NCBI GenBank assembly: GCA_028689065.1
Contig: JAQTWX010000004.1
Location: 1 to 61,782, forward strand
Reading direction: 5' to 3'
DNA: 61,782 nt
Source of the DNA: Candidatus Altimarinota bacterium
GTDB lineage: Bacteria > Patescibacteriota > Gracilibacteria > BD1-5 > UBA2023
In this document: one piece after another, positions 19,326 through 31,067 of the stretch
Layout of the letters: each line of letters starts with the position of its first letter
Numbering within the stretch: the stretch's first letter is position 1
Translations under genes and position numbers: made by a program
The notes under the pieces: generated by a model
Told to the model about the DNA's origin: nothing
What the model saw: the letters and a program-made list of their open reading frames with translations, nothing else
Database searches by the model: none

Positions 19326-20110
19326 TATCCGTAAATATTAGAAACTAAAATCAAAGCCTTTTCTATATTCTCAATACTTGTTCATTTCATTTCTATGGAA
19401 CAATATCAGTCATATCATTGTAATAATTTAACAACTTTTCTGTGTTCTTTTCTATCGGCTATAACCTCAAGATACGGTTCAGAGATATGAAAATGAGTTA
19501 TATTATTTTTGACTTCATTTATAATAATCAGATCTTCATTATTTGCAATTATTGTTCATAAATCAAGATGGAGTTTTATTCAAGGATTATTTATTCCTTT
19601 TACGAAATCGAGAGTTTCTCTCGTATTGCACATAAAATTTCATCAATATATCTCAGGATTGGGTTCTATACAGATATATACTCATTTTTTATTTGCATAA
19701 TCTCATATTTTTCTGAAGAAATCAGTTGCAATGTCCATAGCTTCTTCTTTTAAAATTCCTTCATAAATGCGATTCTTCGGAGATCAGAAAATAAGCGACT
19801 TTATTCATAAATCGCTTCAAAAATCAATAAGATTGACTAAATAATCAAATAATTGTCCATTTCATTCTTTATCAAACAACTTTAATTCAGGTTTTCAAAA
19901 TAGCAATGATTGCATTGCTATGGGTTTGATATTGTATTTATCCAAATTATCTAGAAAATCCTTTTTTTCTTGTTGATTTGCATTTAGAAAATTATCAAAA
20001 ATTTTAGTAGGAGCTATTTCTAATCAAGTAAATCAGTATTTTTGCATTAATTGATAAACCTGTTCATTATCCTGTTTATCCCAGGCAATATTCGATATAG
20101 CTAATTTCAT
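19325..20110 (-). CDS. sugar phosphate isomerase/epimerase (TIM barrel)
   Basis: 261 residues. Begins MKLAISNIAWDKQDNEQVY, then GFTGLEIAPTKIF and KPIAMQSLLFG; later YICIEPNPEIYGGN, KLHLDLGTI and THFHISEPY, the metal-ligand Glu/Asp/His pattern of the xylose-isomerase-like AP endonuclease 2 superfamily. Sixteen of its twenty glycines are TGA. It sits between an NAD-dependent epimerase and glycosyltransferases, so it probably works on a sugar precursor rather than in DNA repair. Overlaps both neighbours by a few bases. Confidence 0.8.
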
Positions 20111-20883
20111 GATTTTTTATAATTCGAAATAAAATTTCATAATTGTTCTAATACCTGATTCTTAACGTACATATAATGATTTTTTCATCAGAAAACTTCA
20201 TGATATTTTGTTTTATAATCGTATATTACAGGTTTTTCTGTGTCTATTCAAGTAACGGCTCATTGAAAATATTTGTTTATTATTTCAGATGTCTGAATGG
20301 GTTCAGAATTGAAATTTACTTCCTTAAGATTGTGTTTTATAGCAAGTTGTATATCTTTCCAGATATTCCCCAAATAATAATACTGAAAACTGCAATTGGG
20401 AATAATTTTTTCCACTTGATTATTGTTCAATAAATCAAAAATAACATTCTTTTTCAGATTATTTCAAAACAATCCAGGAAGTCTGATTATGTTATGATTC
20501 GCAAAATTATTTTTGATAAAGTTTTCCAAGTATATTCTATTTTTCCCATAGGCATGATGAGTATTCATATCTAATGAATCAAAATCGAAACTCTCATCGA
20601 CGTCTATTGGATTCGGATAAACATCCACCGTTGAAATTAATACGAATTTTTTAGTATTAACTTCTTTTAGATTACTAATGAGATTATTTATTCATTGCAA
20701 ATCTTCCTCTGGATTTTGATTCGCCCACCATTTTACTGCTTTTACTCAGGCACAAACTACTAAATCATAATCCTTTCATTTTATATCTTCAATATTCTGA
20801 GAATTATATAAATCATCAAATTTATGTTGTTCTAATAAGTTACTTCAAACAAATCAGGTGTATCAAATGAGGGCTGTTTTCAT
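20101..20883 (-). CDS. NAD(P)-dependent sugar epimerase/dehydratase-like protein
   Basis: 260 residues. The N terminus MKTALIGYTGFVGSNLLEQ carries the GxxGxxG dinucleotide motif with three glycines from TGA. LVVCAGVKAVKWWANQNPEE, FVLISTVDVYPNP and HAYGKNRIYLENF (a Tyr-x-x-x-variant of the YxxxK pair) place it in the extended SDR family. It overlaps the isomerase start by 10 bases (stop TAG at 20101). Probably acts with the neighbouring FAD enzyme and isomerase on one nucleotide sugar. Confidence 0.78.
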
Positions 20884-20888
20884 ATAAA

Positions 20889-21983
20889 TTAATTGTTATT
20901 TAAAAAGAAATCTTCTATTTCATAGATAGTATTTATTTTTCCAGAAAAAATAGTTATCAGAGAACAGTCATTTTCTAGGTCATATTTTTTTATAAAAGTT
21001 GGTCTCGCATCATCATTTTCTGTACTGGATAAAACTACTTTTGTTGTAAACAATGATTTATCATACTTTATTTCTATATCATCATTTAAAAAATCTTTTG
21101 TTTGTTCTAACATCTTAGGGAAATTTGTCTCAGGAATTCAATATGAATTTTTATTTTTTTGAAAATTAGGCACATCTTTATGACAGTCTTCATGAGGAGT
21201 GTGTTTTACAGATGATAATGAAAATTTTCATCCCAGTCAAAAGGGCATAATCGAGAAAAACTCTCAATCCATGATGGTTAATCAATAATTTCTAATGTTT
21301 TTACTCACATTACACAAAACCATTTCTGCTAATTCATATTTAATATCTATCTTTGGTGCTCAAAAAAGTAGATTTATTTTATTTATTCATTCGTAAGTAG
21401 CATTAATAATATTTTTTGCCTTAAATTTTCTATCGTTGTTTGAACTAGATATTACTATTCAATCACTCTCCTTTTTTATATGATCAACTTCATAGTGATA
21501 AAAAGAATCTATATTGGATCTTCTATTTATTTCCTCCTTCATAAAATCCCTAATTTTTATTGCATCAAAAGCATACTCTAAAGTCTCATAAGCTTTATCT
21601 ATTCATTTCTTAAAAAACATATTTTTATCAATTTCCTTACAGGGAATTCCTAATTTCTCACAAAAAAGTTCAAATTCAATTGAATTTGTTTTACTTCATT
21701 TTTCTGCTATCGCATATATTTTTGTAAAGTTCTGATTTATAGCAAAACCAAAGTCATTGATAAATCTATTAAAATATTCTTTTGTTTTTAAGGCTGTACT
21801 AAAACTTCTCGGATAATGATATCAATTATGAACTCTTGCTTGATTGATATAAGAAGCTTGAGTGAAAGCGTCTCATTCTTTTTCGAGCAAACAAACCTTG
21901 AATCATTTATTTCATAAGAACCGTGCTGCATGCATTCAATAAAATCATGCTCAGATTATTATATAGTCGTAATTATTTTTCAT
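20889..21983 (-). CDS. FAD-dependent oxidoreductase (DAO superfamily)
   Basis: 364 residues. N-terminal FAD-binding loop YDYIIIGAGFYGMHAARFL with TGA glycines, then VCLLEKEGDAFTQASYINQA and RVHNGYHYPRS, a pattern seen in oxidoreductases of polysaccharide loci. INATYEG and SIMPFGLGGKFSLSS are in the substrate and FAD-binding C-terminal half. The substrate is unknown; because it sits between rmlD and a sugar epimerase/isomerase pair, a nucleotide-sugar or polysaccharide precursor is likely. Starts 3 bases after the rmlD stop. Confidence 0.78.
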
Positions 21984-21986
21984 TTT

Positions 21987-22838
21987 TTAAGGTTTACTTA
22001 AATATTCTCTTAACCCCTCTTTCCAATTTCTCATCTGTACGGAACTATTATTATTCATCTTGCTGAACTTCGGTCGTACTGCTTTGGTTTGATATTCTTC
22101 GGTCGTACAGGGAGTAAGATTTATTTTTCTATCTGCCATCTTAAAGATTTCACTTGCAAAGTCAAACCAGGTGATTCCATTATTTGAGGTTTCATTTGAG
22201 AGATGGAGAATTTTCCCTCGGAAAGTATCTATATTACCTATTATATCTCATAAAGCTTGTGATAAATCCATTACATATGTTGGAGATCAGAATTGATCGT
22301 TTATAACACGGAGCTCATTTCTGGTTTCCGAAAGTTTCAGCATGGTATTGACGAAGTTTTTATGTTCATTTCCTCCACCATAGAGCCAACTTGTGCGTAC
22401 TATGATACTTTGTGGATTTACTTCACATGCAAGTTTTTCTCCGAGGTATTTTGCGAGACCGTAGTTATTAATTGGGTTTTGTTCATCATTTTCGTTATAC
22501 CCACCTTCCTTTGTACCATCGAATACATAATCTGTGGACAAAGTGATGAAATCTATATTCTGTCTATTTGCTATCTTTGCAAGGTTGAATACCCCAAGAA
22601 CATTGATATCGAGATTCATTTTCTTTCCAGTATCTTCCGCTCCATCTACATTTGTATATGCTGCACAATTTAAAATAATATCTGCCTGAGATTCTTGTAC
22701 TCTCTGTTCCACTTGTTGTATATCTGTGATATCAAGATAATCCCTATCAAATGGAATGATTTCAAATCTCTCCTTTTGAGATTCCATGAAGTCATGGGCG
22801 AGCATGCCTTTAGCTCCAGTGAGTAGTATTCTTTTCAT
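21987..22838 (-). CDS. rmlD: dTDP-4-dehydrorhamnose reductase
   Basis: 283 residues, normal length. N-terminal NAD(P) motif RILLTGAKGMLAHDF, then DIILNCAAYTNVDGAED, FITLSTDYVFDG, the catalytic NNYGLAKYLGE (YxxxK) and IVRTSWLYGGG, all RmlD signatures. It catalyses the last step of dTDP-L-rhamnose synthesis. A TGA-Gly near residue 185 (QFGSPTYV) would truncate it under the standard code. Fourth gene in the order rmlB, rmlA, rmlC, rmlD. Confidence 0.95.
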
Positions 22839-22842
22839 GATA

Positions 22843-23421
22843 TTAAAAAGGGTTACATGTGTGAAACTCTGCCAGTGTCGGATGTTTTTTGTCTTTTTCT
22901 GAAATGAGAAGTTCTTCTATTTTGATTCCGTATTTCGTACGAATACTTTCCCAATCGATTCCGAGTTCTGAATCCATATAGGATATACCACCGTCGAACT
23001 CAGGACTATAGAAATCATCGCACTTGTAGACGAACTCCGTATCGTCCTCGAGCGTTAGAAAACCGTGAGCGAAACCCTGGGGAACGAGGAGTTGTTTCTT
23101 GTTCTTTCCAGAAAGCTCTACCATAACATATTTTCCGTAAGTGGGAGAATCCTTTCGGATGTCGATAGCGAAATCAAGAACACTTCCAGCTATAACCCGA
23201 ACGAGTTTCGTCTGAGTATTCTGAGTCTGAAAATGAAATCCTCGAAACACTCACTTTTTCGATTTGGAATGATTATCCTGCACGAAATGGATATCTAGTC
23301 CTCTTGCACGAAAATCCTTTTCGCTGTAGGTTTCCATGAAAAATCCCCGTTCGTCACCGAAAACTTGAGGTTCTATAACGAAGCAATCTTTAATGTCGGT
23401 TTCTATAAAGTTGAGAGCCAT
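22843..23421 (-). CDS. rmlC: dTDP-4-dehydrorhamnose 3,5-epimerase
   Basis: 192 residues, usual length. Reads [20 protein letters not shown], then GDERGFFMETYS, VQDNHSKSKKGVFRGFHFQ (TGA-Gly before VFRG), VLDFAIDIRKDSPTYGK and VPQGFAHGF, all RmlC cupin motifs with the catalytic His in RGFHFQ. The correct start at 23421 only appears with TGA as Gly; the standard code leaves a 135-residue fragment. The ATG overlaps the rmlA stop as TAATG. Confidence 0.95.
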
Positions 23422-24281
23422 TATTTGAGGAGATTAAGGAGATATTGTCCATATCCGCTTTTGAGCTGTTTTCGTGCACGAGTTTCGAGTCATTCTCGAG
23501 AAAGAAAGCCTTTCTGAAATGCCGTCTCTTCGATGCATCAAATTTTGAGTCCTTGTCGCTCCTCTATGACTTGTATGAATTGGCTTGCCTGCATCATGGA
23601 ATCGAAAGTTCCGGTGTCGAGCCAGGCGGTTCCCCGGTCCATTATCTGTACTTGGAGTTTTCCGTTTTCGAGATAGTGCTTGTTTACATCGGTTATCTCA
23701 TACTCTCCGCGTGCACTTGGTTTGATGCTTTTGGCTACTTCTATGACCGAGTTATCGAAGAAGTAGATTCCCGGAACCGCGTAGTTGGATTTTGGATGAG
23801 CCGGCTTTTCCTCTATAGAAAGAGCTTTTTTGTTCGCATCGAATTCCACTACTCCGTAACGCTCAGGGTCGTTTACATGGTAGGCGAATACTATTCCTCC
23901 ATTCGGATTTGTACTTGCTTGTAGAATCTCTTCAAGATTCGCTCCATAAAAGATATTGTCTCCGAGTACGAGACAGACCTTGTCGGTTCCGATAAATTTT
24001 TCTCCGATAATGAATGCCTGAGCGAGCCCATTAGCTTCCGCTTGTTCGCAATATTCGAAACGACATCCGAATTCACTTCCATCTCCGAGAAGGTTCTGGA
24101 ATCTTGGAAGGTCATATGGTGTTGAGATAATGAGAATCTCATTAATTCCTGCAGAAATGAGGGTGGAAATTGGATAATAAATCATCGGTTTATCATATAT
24201 GGGCATAAGTTGTTTGCTTATAGCCATTGTGATAGGGTAGAGACGGGTTCCGGAACCTCCGGCAAGAATTATTCCTTTCAT
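23421..24281 (-). CDS. rmlA: glucose-1-phosphate thymidylyltransferase
   Basis: 286 residues. Starts [18 protein letters not shown], the pyrophosphorylase signature, followed by [26 protein letters not shown] and [13 protein letters not shown]. It makes dTDP-glucose, the first step toward dTDP-rhamnose. A TGA-Gly at 23538-23540 carries the protein past GLKI into the family's usual C-terminal helix ending near 23421. Confidence 0.96.
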
Positions 24282-24293
24282 AGTAGTAGTTAA

Positions 24294-25241
24294 TTATTTC
24301 GAAAGATAAAATTTCAAAGTTCTCTGTATTCCTTCTTCAAATCGTACTTTTGGACTCCATGAGAGTTCATTTTTTATCTTTGTTGCATCTATCGCATATC
24401 TTTTATCATGTCCTGGTCTATCGGCTACATAGGAGATAAATGATTCATCTTTTCCCATTTCAGCAAGTATGATTTTAGTAATTTCGAGATTAGTATACTC
24501 ATTATTTCCTCCGACATTGTAGATACTTCTGTCTTTTGCATGATTGAATACTTCCCAGATAGCATCACAATGGTCTTCTACATAGAGCCAATCTCGAATA
24601 TTGGATCCATCACCATAAAGTGGTACCTTTTCATTCTTCTGAATTTTTGAGATAAATAATGGAATGAGTGAGATGAAATTCTGATGTGCTCCGTAATTAT
24701 TTGAACAACGAGTGATGGTATAATTGAGTCCGAAAGTTCGTCCATATGCTTGTGTGAGAATGTCTCCTCCTGCTTTGGAAGCAGAATATGGAGAAGATGG
24801 CTCAATGTGAGTTTCCTCCTTAAAAAATCCTGATTCTGGTATGTCTCCATATACCTCATCGGTCGAGATATAATGAAAGCGTTTCATATTAAATTCTCTA
24901 TGAAGATCGAGAAGATTCTGGGTCCCGAGAACATTGACTTCCGTAAAAAGTCGAGGATTTTTGATACTATTATCTACATGAGACTCTGCAGCAAAATGGA
25001 TAATATCGGTTGGTTGAAATTTTTGATACACCGCACGGAGTGCTTCTATGTCACGGATATCTCTGTGTTCAAAAACATAATTTGGTGCATTTCTCACTTC
25101 CAAAGAAATCTTTTCTATATTACCCGCATAAGTGAGAGCATCAATATTAATAAAAGTTATTTCGGGATGTAATAGTACGTATTTATTCAAAAAGTTGGAA
25201 CCAATAAACCCCGCTCATCCGGTAATGATAATTTTTTGCAT
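24294..25241 (-). CDS. rmlB: dTDP-glucose 4,6-dehydratase
   Basis: 315 residues from the ATG at 25241. The NAD-binding loop MQKIIITGGAGFIGSNFL contains a TGA exactly at a family-invariant glycine; under the standard code the gene would lose its dinucleotide motif and start at residue 18. Other signatures: HFAAESHVDNSI, FHYISTDEVYGD, PYSASKAGGD (YxxxK) and RCSNNYG. First gene of a tightly packed minus-strand operon that runs to about 15386. Confidence 0.97.
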
Positions 25242-25403
25242 AAGGTGTATTTTGAGAGATAAGATGTACTCTATTTCTTTTTATCGCACGAAGTATATGA
25301 AGAATCCTCTCTTTGTAAAAATTTTCTATCAGAAAAAAATGACTTTTTACGAAATCTCCGTACAATCGGCGGGAATTTTATTACTCGTTGATATTTATAA
25401 GCT

Positions 25404-26477
25404 ATGGAAAAATTAAAAATCGCATTTCAGGAATATCTTTCCGAGTACTTTGATAAAACAATTACTGTATTAAATATTCGAGAGATTCCGGGTGGATTTC
25501 TCTCGAAAGCGTATGTACTCTCATGTCTTGATAGTATGCAATCATTCGAACTCTTTTCGAGGACGATAAGTTCAAATCGTTGAGGATATGCCTATCCGAT
25601 AGATCGCTTCCGTGCCTTTAATATAAGTGATCAGATGTATAAGAATGCTAATGGAGATATAATGTCTCATGGAATTATGACTTATAAGGATGGAAAATAT
25701 ACTTCACAGCTTGATTTTTCAAATAATACACAATTTTTCCATATACAAGATTATAAAGTAGGTTCATCATATCAGAGCGAATATTTCTCTCTCGTAAATC
25801 AGGATACTTTGACAGAGGAAAATAAGGAGATTCTCCGTAAAATCGCTTCCAAAATTGCTATATTACATACAAAAGAAGTGCCAGAACAATCAGATGATAT
25901 ATATGCAAAAGAGCTCTATATTCGAGGGTATCGTGAATTGCTCATTAATCCAGAATTGACACTGGATGTATTTTCTCAGTTTGACCCTTCTCATTCATTT
26001 TTCTGACAGGTGCCACACAAACATAATTATCTCGAAAAGATGCACCAAGAGTATGATAGGATGATTTTATCCACTAGAGAACGAAAGCTTTCCTTTTTAC
26101 ATGGGGATTTTTGGTCCTCAAACATCCTTATAGATACGGAGAATAATCCGTTTTTTATCGACTACTCACGAATACCTTACGGAGATGCAGGAATAGATAT
26201 CGGTTGGTTTGTAGGGAACTTTGTACTTGAGTATATCAAGACGAAAAATCGCATATATCTCGATGCAGCAAAAGTGTTTATGGATGAATATATTAAAGAG
26301 ACCGGTGATAAAGATATTCTCCAATACTTAGTACTTCCGCTTTTTTGGCTCGGAATTATCAATATTTTTCCTCCAGTATTTGGGGATCATCATCCAGAGA
26401 TAGCAAAAGAAATACTTAGATATATTGAAAAATGTTTTAAGGAATGAGAGCTCCTCATCGAGGAATTGCATTTTTAA
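25404..26477 (+). CDS. aminoglycoside/choline phosphotransferase-family kinase
   Basis: 357 residues with three TGA-Gly codons. The catalytic loop LSFLHGDFWSSNILIDTE (HxDxxxxN near residue 235) is followed by FFIDYSRIPYGDAGIDIGWF, the Mg-binding Asp region, which together define the APH/choline kinase fold. An N-terminal segment with IPGGFLSKAYVLS could form the nucleotide-binding lobe. Substrate unknown; placed divergently from rmlB and directly before a phosphatase-like gene, it may phosphorylate a sugar or a lipid head group. Confidence 0.75.
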
Positions 26478-26527
26478 CCACTATCGTGTACAATAAAATA
26501 AAGCAAATAATTCATTTTCTATAAACT

Positions 26528-27310
26528 ATGAAAGTTTCATTTATCCGACATGGAGATGCACAGTATGTTAATACGGATCATGCAAAAGACTTTCTTTGTT
26601 TGTATGGTGATCTCAAACCGGATGCGATAGAAAAGCTTCAGTGACAAGCACGAGCATTTGCTGAAAAAATAGAGCCTGATGAGATTATAACAGTCTGGTC
26701 TTCTCCGATTCCACGAACTGTTGAAACGGCTAATATTTTTACTGATGAGTTCGATAAAAAAGAGATTTCGATTCGAAAACGAAAACTTTTTGCTATCTTC
26801 GAAGAAGCTCGAGGATTTCGATGGGAGTATCTTCGTGGTATGGTTACAGGGGGTGATACAAAGATTCATGGACATACGGTAGTACTCGATAAAAATATAA
26901 CAAATCCGAAAGGACTTTCCTTTGGACGTTATTTCCGAGAATCGGCATGGAAACAAATCCCCACTGATTATCTTAATAGTCTTTGAGAAAAGGGCGAAGT
27001 GCTTGCAAATATTGAGACATTCTCTTCACTTACTAAGCGTATCTTTCGAGAATTGGAACGTCTCTCAAGAGTGAATATTTGACACAAAAATCATATACTT
27101 ATATTTACTCATCAGTGCAATACGGATTTTCTTACAGAACTTCTCAATGAATACCAGCAATGAGGAATACTCACAGGGGAGAATGTAACACTTGAAAAGA
27201 ATGATATGGACTTTGATATTGTCGACTTTCCTCAAGAAATCACAAATGAAGGAAGTCATAAAAATATAATAGCTAACACAAAAGAAAAATTTACTGATAT
27301 TCTTGGATAA
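26528..27310 (+). CDS. histidine phosphatase superfamily protein
   Basis: 260 residues. The catalytic RHG motif appears in MKVSFIRHGDAQYVN (His near residue 8), followed by VWSSPIPRTVETANIF, the second Arg patch, and a later ILIFTHQCNTDFL that matches the second catalytic His. Five TGA-Gly codons. The fold removes phosphate from sugars, nucleotides or proteins. It lies 50 bases downstream of the kinase-like gene and ends before a terminator. Confidence 0.75.
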
Positions 27311-27336
27311 TAATTTACTCTTATGGAATTTCATAC

Positions 27337-27371
27337 AATCCTTACTCTTTTCGGGGTGAGGATTTTTTTAT
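27337..27371 (+). terminator. terminator
   Basis: AATCCTTACTC-TTTTCG-GGGTGAGGATT with long T-run. Confidence 0.8.
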
Positions 27372-27447
27372 TTCCCCAGAAGTTTTAATATATTTTTAAT
27401 AATTAATTATATAGTTCATTTCATTATATCCATGAGGTATACTGATT

Positions 27448-30400
27448 ATGAAAAAGGTTTCTGCTTTTCTCATGTTCGGATTTCTATCGTATTTTGCTAC
27501 GTCTTTTTTTGTTTCTGCCAATGAGTCTTCGGACATTGTTTTTACCTTTCAGAATCCCTCATATATCACGGATAAAAATCCGCTTCTCTCTGAATTTACT
27601 TGTGATGTATCCAAATCGGATTGCAAAGTAAATTTTGACCTCTCTTCTTCTTTTACATGAGGGATTTCTACATCGGACTATATTTGTTCGCTCGATTTTG
27701 GTATGGGAAATCCAACGGGAGAAGAAGAAAAATGCAACCCGAATACCGTGATTTTTACAGGAGGAACTGATTATATGGTGCATTTCCAGATTATTCAAAA
27801 AACAGATGGAACTGTATTTTCTGAAAAAACTCTCATTGTCCATTCTGGATATATACCAACCATTCTGGATACTTCTTCAGGAGCATTGAGTGATACAGGA
27901 AGTATCTTGATGGAAACAGGAGTTCTTTCAGAGTCTTGACTGCTTAATAATACAGACACTCTCATAGATTCATGAGCACTGAATCAAACAGGATTTCTTG
28001 TGTCTACAGGAAATATTTCTCTTCTCACCAACACAAGTGCAGTTCTTTCTGGAGTAGTTTTCGATTTCCAAAATCCCAGTTATGTAACAGATAAAACTCC
28101 GAGTCTTTCAGAATTTATATGTGATAGCACACAATCAGATTGTAAGGTGAATTTCGATTTTTCTCCGTCATTTACTGGATGATTTTCCTTATCTGACTAT
28201 ACTTGTTTGATAGATTTTGGTATGGAAAATACCACAGGAGAAGAGTCAAAATGCAATCCCAACACGGTTATATTTACAGGAAGTACTGATTATATAGTTC
28301 ATGTAAAGATTATTCAGAAAACTGATGTAAATATATTTTCAGAAAGGACGTTTATTGTTCACTCAGGAAATAGTACTTTAGATATTTCTTCAGAGGTTTT
28401 TAGTAGTTCAGGAATTTTGGATAATTCTTGATCCAGTGCAGATACGGGAATTATTATTGAAACAAATTCTCTCCTGATAATTGAAGATCCAGAAATAGTT
28501 ATCCAGTCAGGAATCGATTCGAATTTCAAGTGTACGAAATCGGACTGTACGGTAAATCTTGAGTATATACCCAAAGATTCAAATGAAGAATGTAATTGGG
28601 ATTTCTCTGGAGGAACTTTTATTGTCGGTACGGAACAAAAATGTAATCCCGGGTATGTTCACTATCTTTTCGGGTATTTTACTATTACTCTTCGTGTGTA
28701 TGAAAAAGGAAATGTTGAAAATTTTCGGGAAAAAATACTCTCCTTCTCGAATCCGTCTCCAGATACTCCCGTTTTAACTACTACAACCCCAGCATCAAGT
28801 GGTGGTTGAGGTGGCGGATATATTTCTGCGGTTACTTTAAATGACCCGATTATTATAGTACAATCAGGACTCGATGAAAATAATCATTGTATCAAATCCG
28901 ATTGTACGGTGAATTTCGAGTACAAAACTCTCAGTTCTAAAGAAGCATGTCTTTGGGATTTTCCTGGAGGTGTATTTACTACTGGAACGGAACAGAAATG
29001 CAATCCTGGATATGTTCACTATCCATTCGGAGAATTTACAGTAACGCTTCGGGTTTTTGAACAGGAAAATATTCTGAATTATCGGGAGAAAGTACTTCGT
29101 ATTTCCAATGGAACTCTTACAGAGATATTGCAGGCGAAAAATAATCCAGAGAATCATACTCCTGTAGCACAGATAAAGCTCCAGTGAACGATCGGAAAAA
29201 CGAAAATTCAACAGGGGAATAGTGTGCAGTGTATCGGAGTGGACACTTGTAGTATTAATCTCTCGGGAGAGGAGAGTTATGATCTCGATCATGATGCACT
29301 TACTTATTCTTGGAACTTCGGAAATGGAGAGATGAGCGACAAGGAAAATCCAACCTCTGTCACTTTTCAGAAATGAACCTATACAATTTCGCTTCGGGTG
29401 ACTGATTCAAAATGATACTCAAGTGAGGCGATTTTTCGTGTAGAAGTTCTTGGAAGAGATTCAAAAGAAATGTCAGATATAAAACCTCTTGATATGAATG
29501 TATTTTCACTGAAACTCACAGGAGTGAGTCCAAATCCACTCGGAAATGATGGTATTTCTGAGTGGGTGGAGATTACGAATCCTCTCGGAATAAGTATTTC
29601 TCTCGCGGGTTGTAGTCTCGATGATGCTATAGAGAAGGGGAGTAAACCATATATTTTCAATGATACCGCAGTGATTCCAATGAATTCAAATAAACGGTAT
29701 TATAAACTCCAGACATTACTTGCCTTCAATAATACGGGAGATTCAGCAAATCTCTCTTGTGGAGAAAAACTTGTGAGCACACTATCTTGGGATTACTCAG
29801 TTCCAGAGGGATTTATCGTCGCTTGAAATGGGTGACCGTACTCTGGAAAGATTCGTACCAAAGTGCTTCGAGTCGTGGATGGTGATACTATCGTTGTAGA
29901 ACTCTATGGAAAACAAGAAAAAGTCCGACTCATCGGAGTGGATACGCCTGAGACAGTCGATATACGAAAAGATATTCAGTTTTATGGAAAGGAGGCATCA
30001 AATTATGTCCGGAATATACTTGAGGGACAGGAAGTCGAGCTCGAATTTGATTTCAATCCACGAGACAAATACGATCGACTCCTTGCATATGTGTGGCTCA
30101 ATGGTGTAAATTTTGATGCAGAACTTATTCGACTCGGGTACGGTCGTGTCTATCTACGATACCCCTTTCGATATTTTAAAGAGTTTGAGAAAATCGGGAA
30201 AGAAGCTATGAAAAATAAAGTCGGACTCTGGGCGGACACAGAAATAAAGAGACTCCTTGATATTGATATAAGAGAAGATAAACAAGCACTCGAAAAACAA
30301 CTTCAAGAAGAAGATAATGCCGCTATTGATGATCTTCTGAAAGTAGTAGAAGAGGATGCGGATATGAAAAAGATGGAAATAGAACTTTTTGAGAGTCTCT

Positions 30401-30975
30401 TTATCTTCGATGAAGAACAGAAAGAGAATATTCAACAATACACAAAAGCTCAAAAAATTCTTGAAGAGATAAAAATAGAGGATATTCATATCGTACTCCA
30501 ATGAGTACTGTCTAAGAATCGGCATCTTACTGGAAATGCTCTCACTTGCAGAACAGAAACAACATGTAGTGTGAATTTTACTGCTGGGAAAGTTCGAAAG
30601 GATACGGTCTACTTTTGGGATTTTGGAAGCGATAATACTTTTTATGGAGTAAATCCATTATCTCATAAATTTTCCATCGGGAAACATAGAGTAACTCTGA
30701 GAGTTCTCGATATTAAAACAGGAGACTTTCAAGATGAGAACTTTTTAATAGTAGTTGAGAAACTCGTAAGTGTGAAAAAAGCAAAAACTCCGCAAGTGGT
30801 ACCAATAAAAATCGAGAAACCACTCGTGGTACGATGAGGAGATTTTATCGTTCCAGATACAGGAAATAACAAGAAGATTACACCCTTGCAATCCTCTACT
30901 TTTGCAGGAATTCTTCTGTTTATATTCTTTGGGTGAGTGCATGTTATTTTGAAACGAAAAGGAATTATTTTCTAA
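27448..30975 (+). CDS. surface protein with PKD-like repeats, lamin-tail domain and SNase nuclease domain
   Basis: 1175 residues. Signal peptide (about 1-25), then four repeated units of about 100 residues in two pairs, each with a C-x(4)DC-x-VNF core (about 35-590), a PKD domain (about 595-670, LTYSWNFGNGEMSDKENP), a lamin-tail-like domain (about 683-800, GISEWVEITNPLG) and a thermonuclease domain (about 805-925). All SNase residues are present: VVDGDT, VRLIGVDTPE and YDRLLAYVW. A Glu-rich helix, another PKD-like unit and a C-terminal end with VPDTG, a membrane helix and KRKG resemble a sortase sorting signal. Around a dozen TGA-Gly codons. Likely degrades extracellular nucleic acid at the surface. 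Confidence 0.82.
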
Positions 30976-31067
30976 GAATTGAAAAAATACAAGAGAAAAA
31001 CTCTGAATATAAAAATCTTTTGGTGAAATATACTTTTTCTATATACTCTAGTCACTCGTTACAGAAA

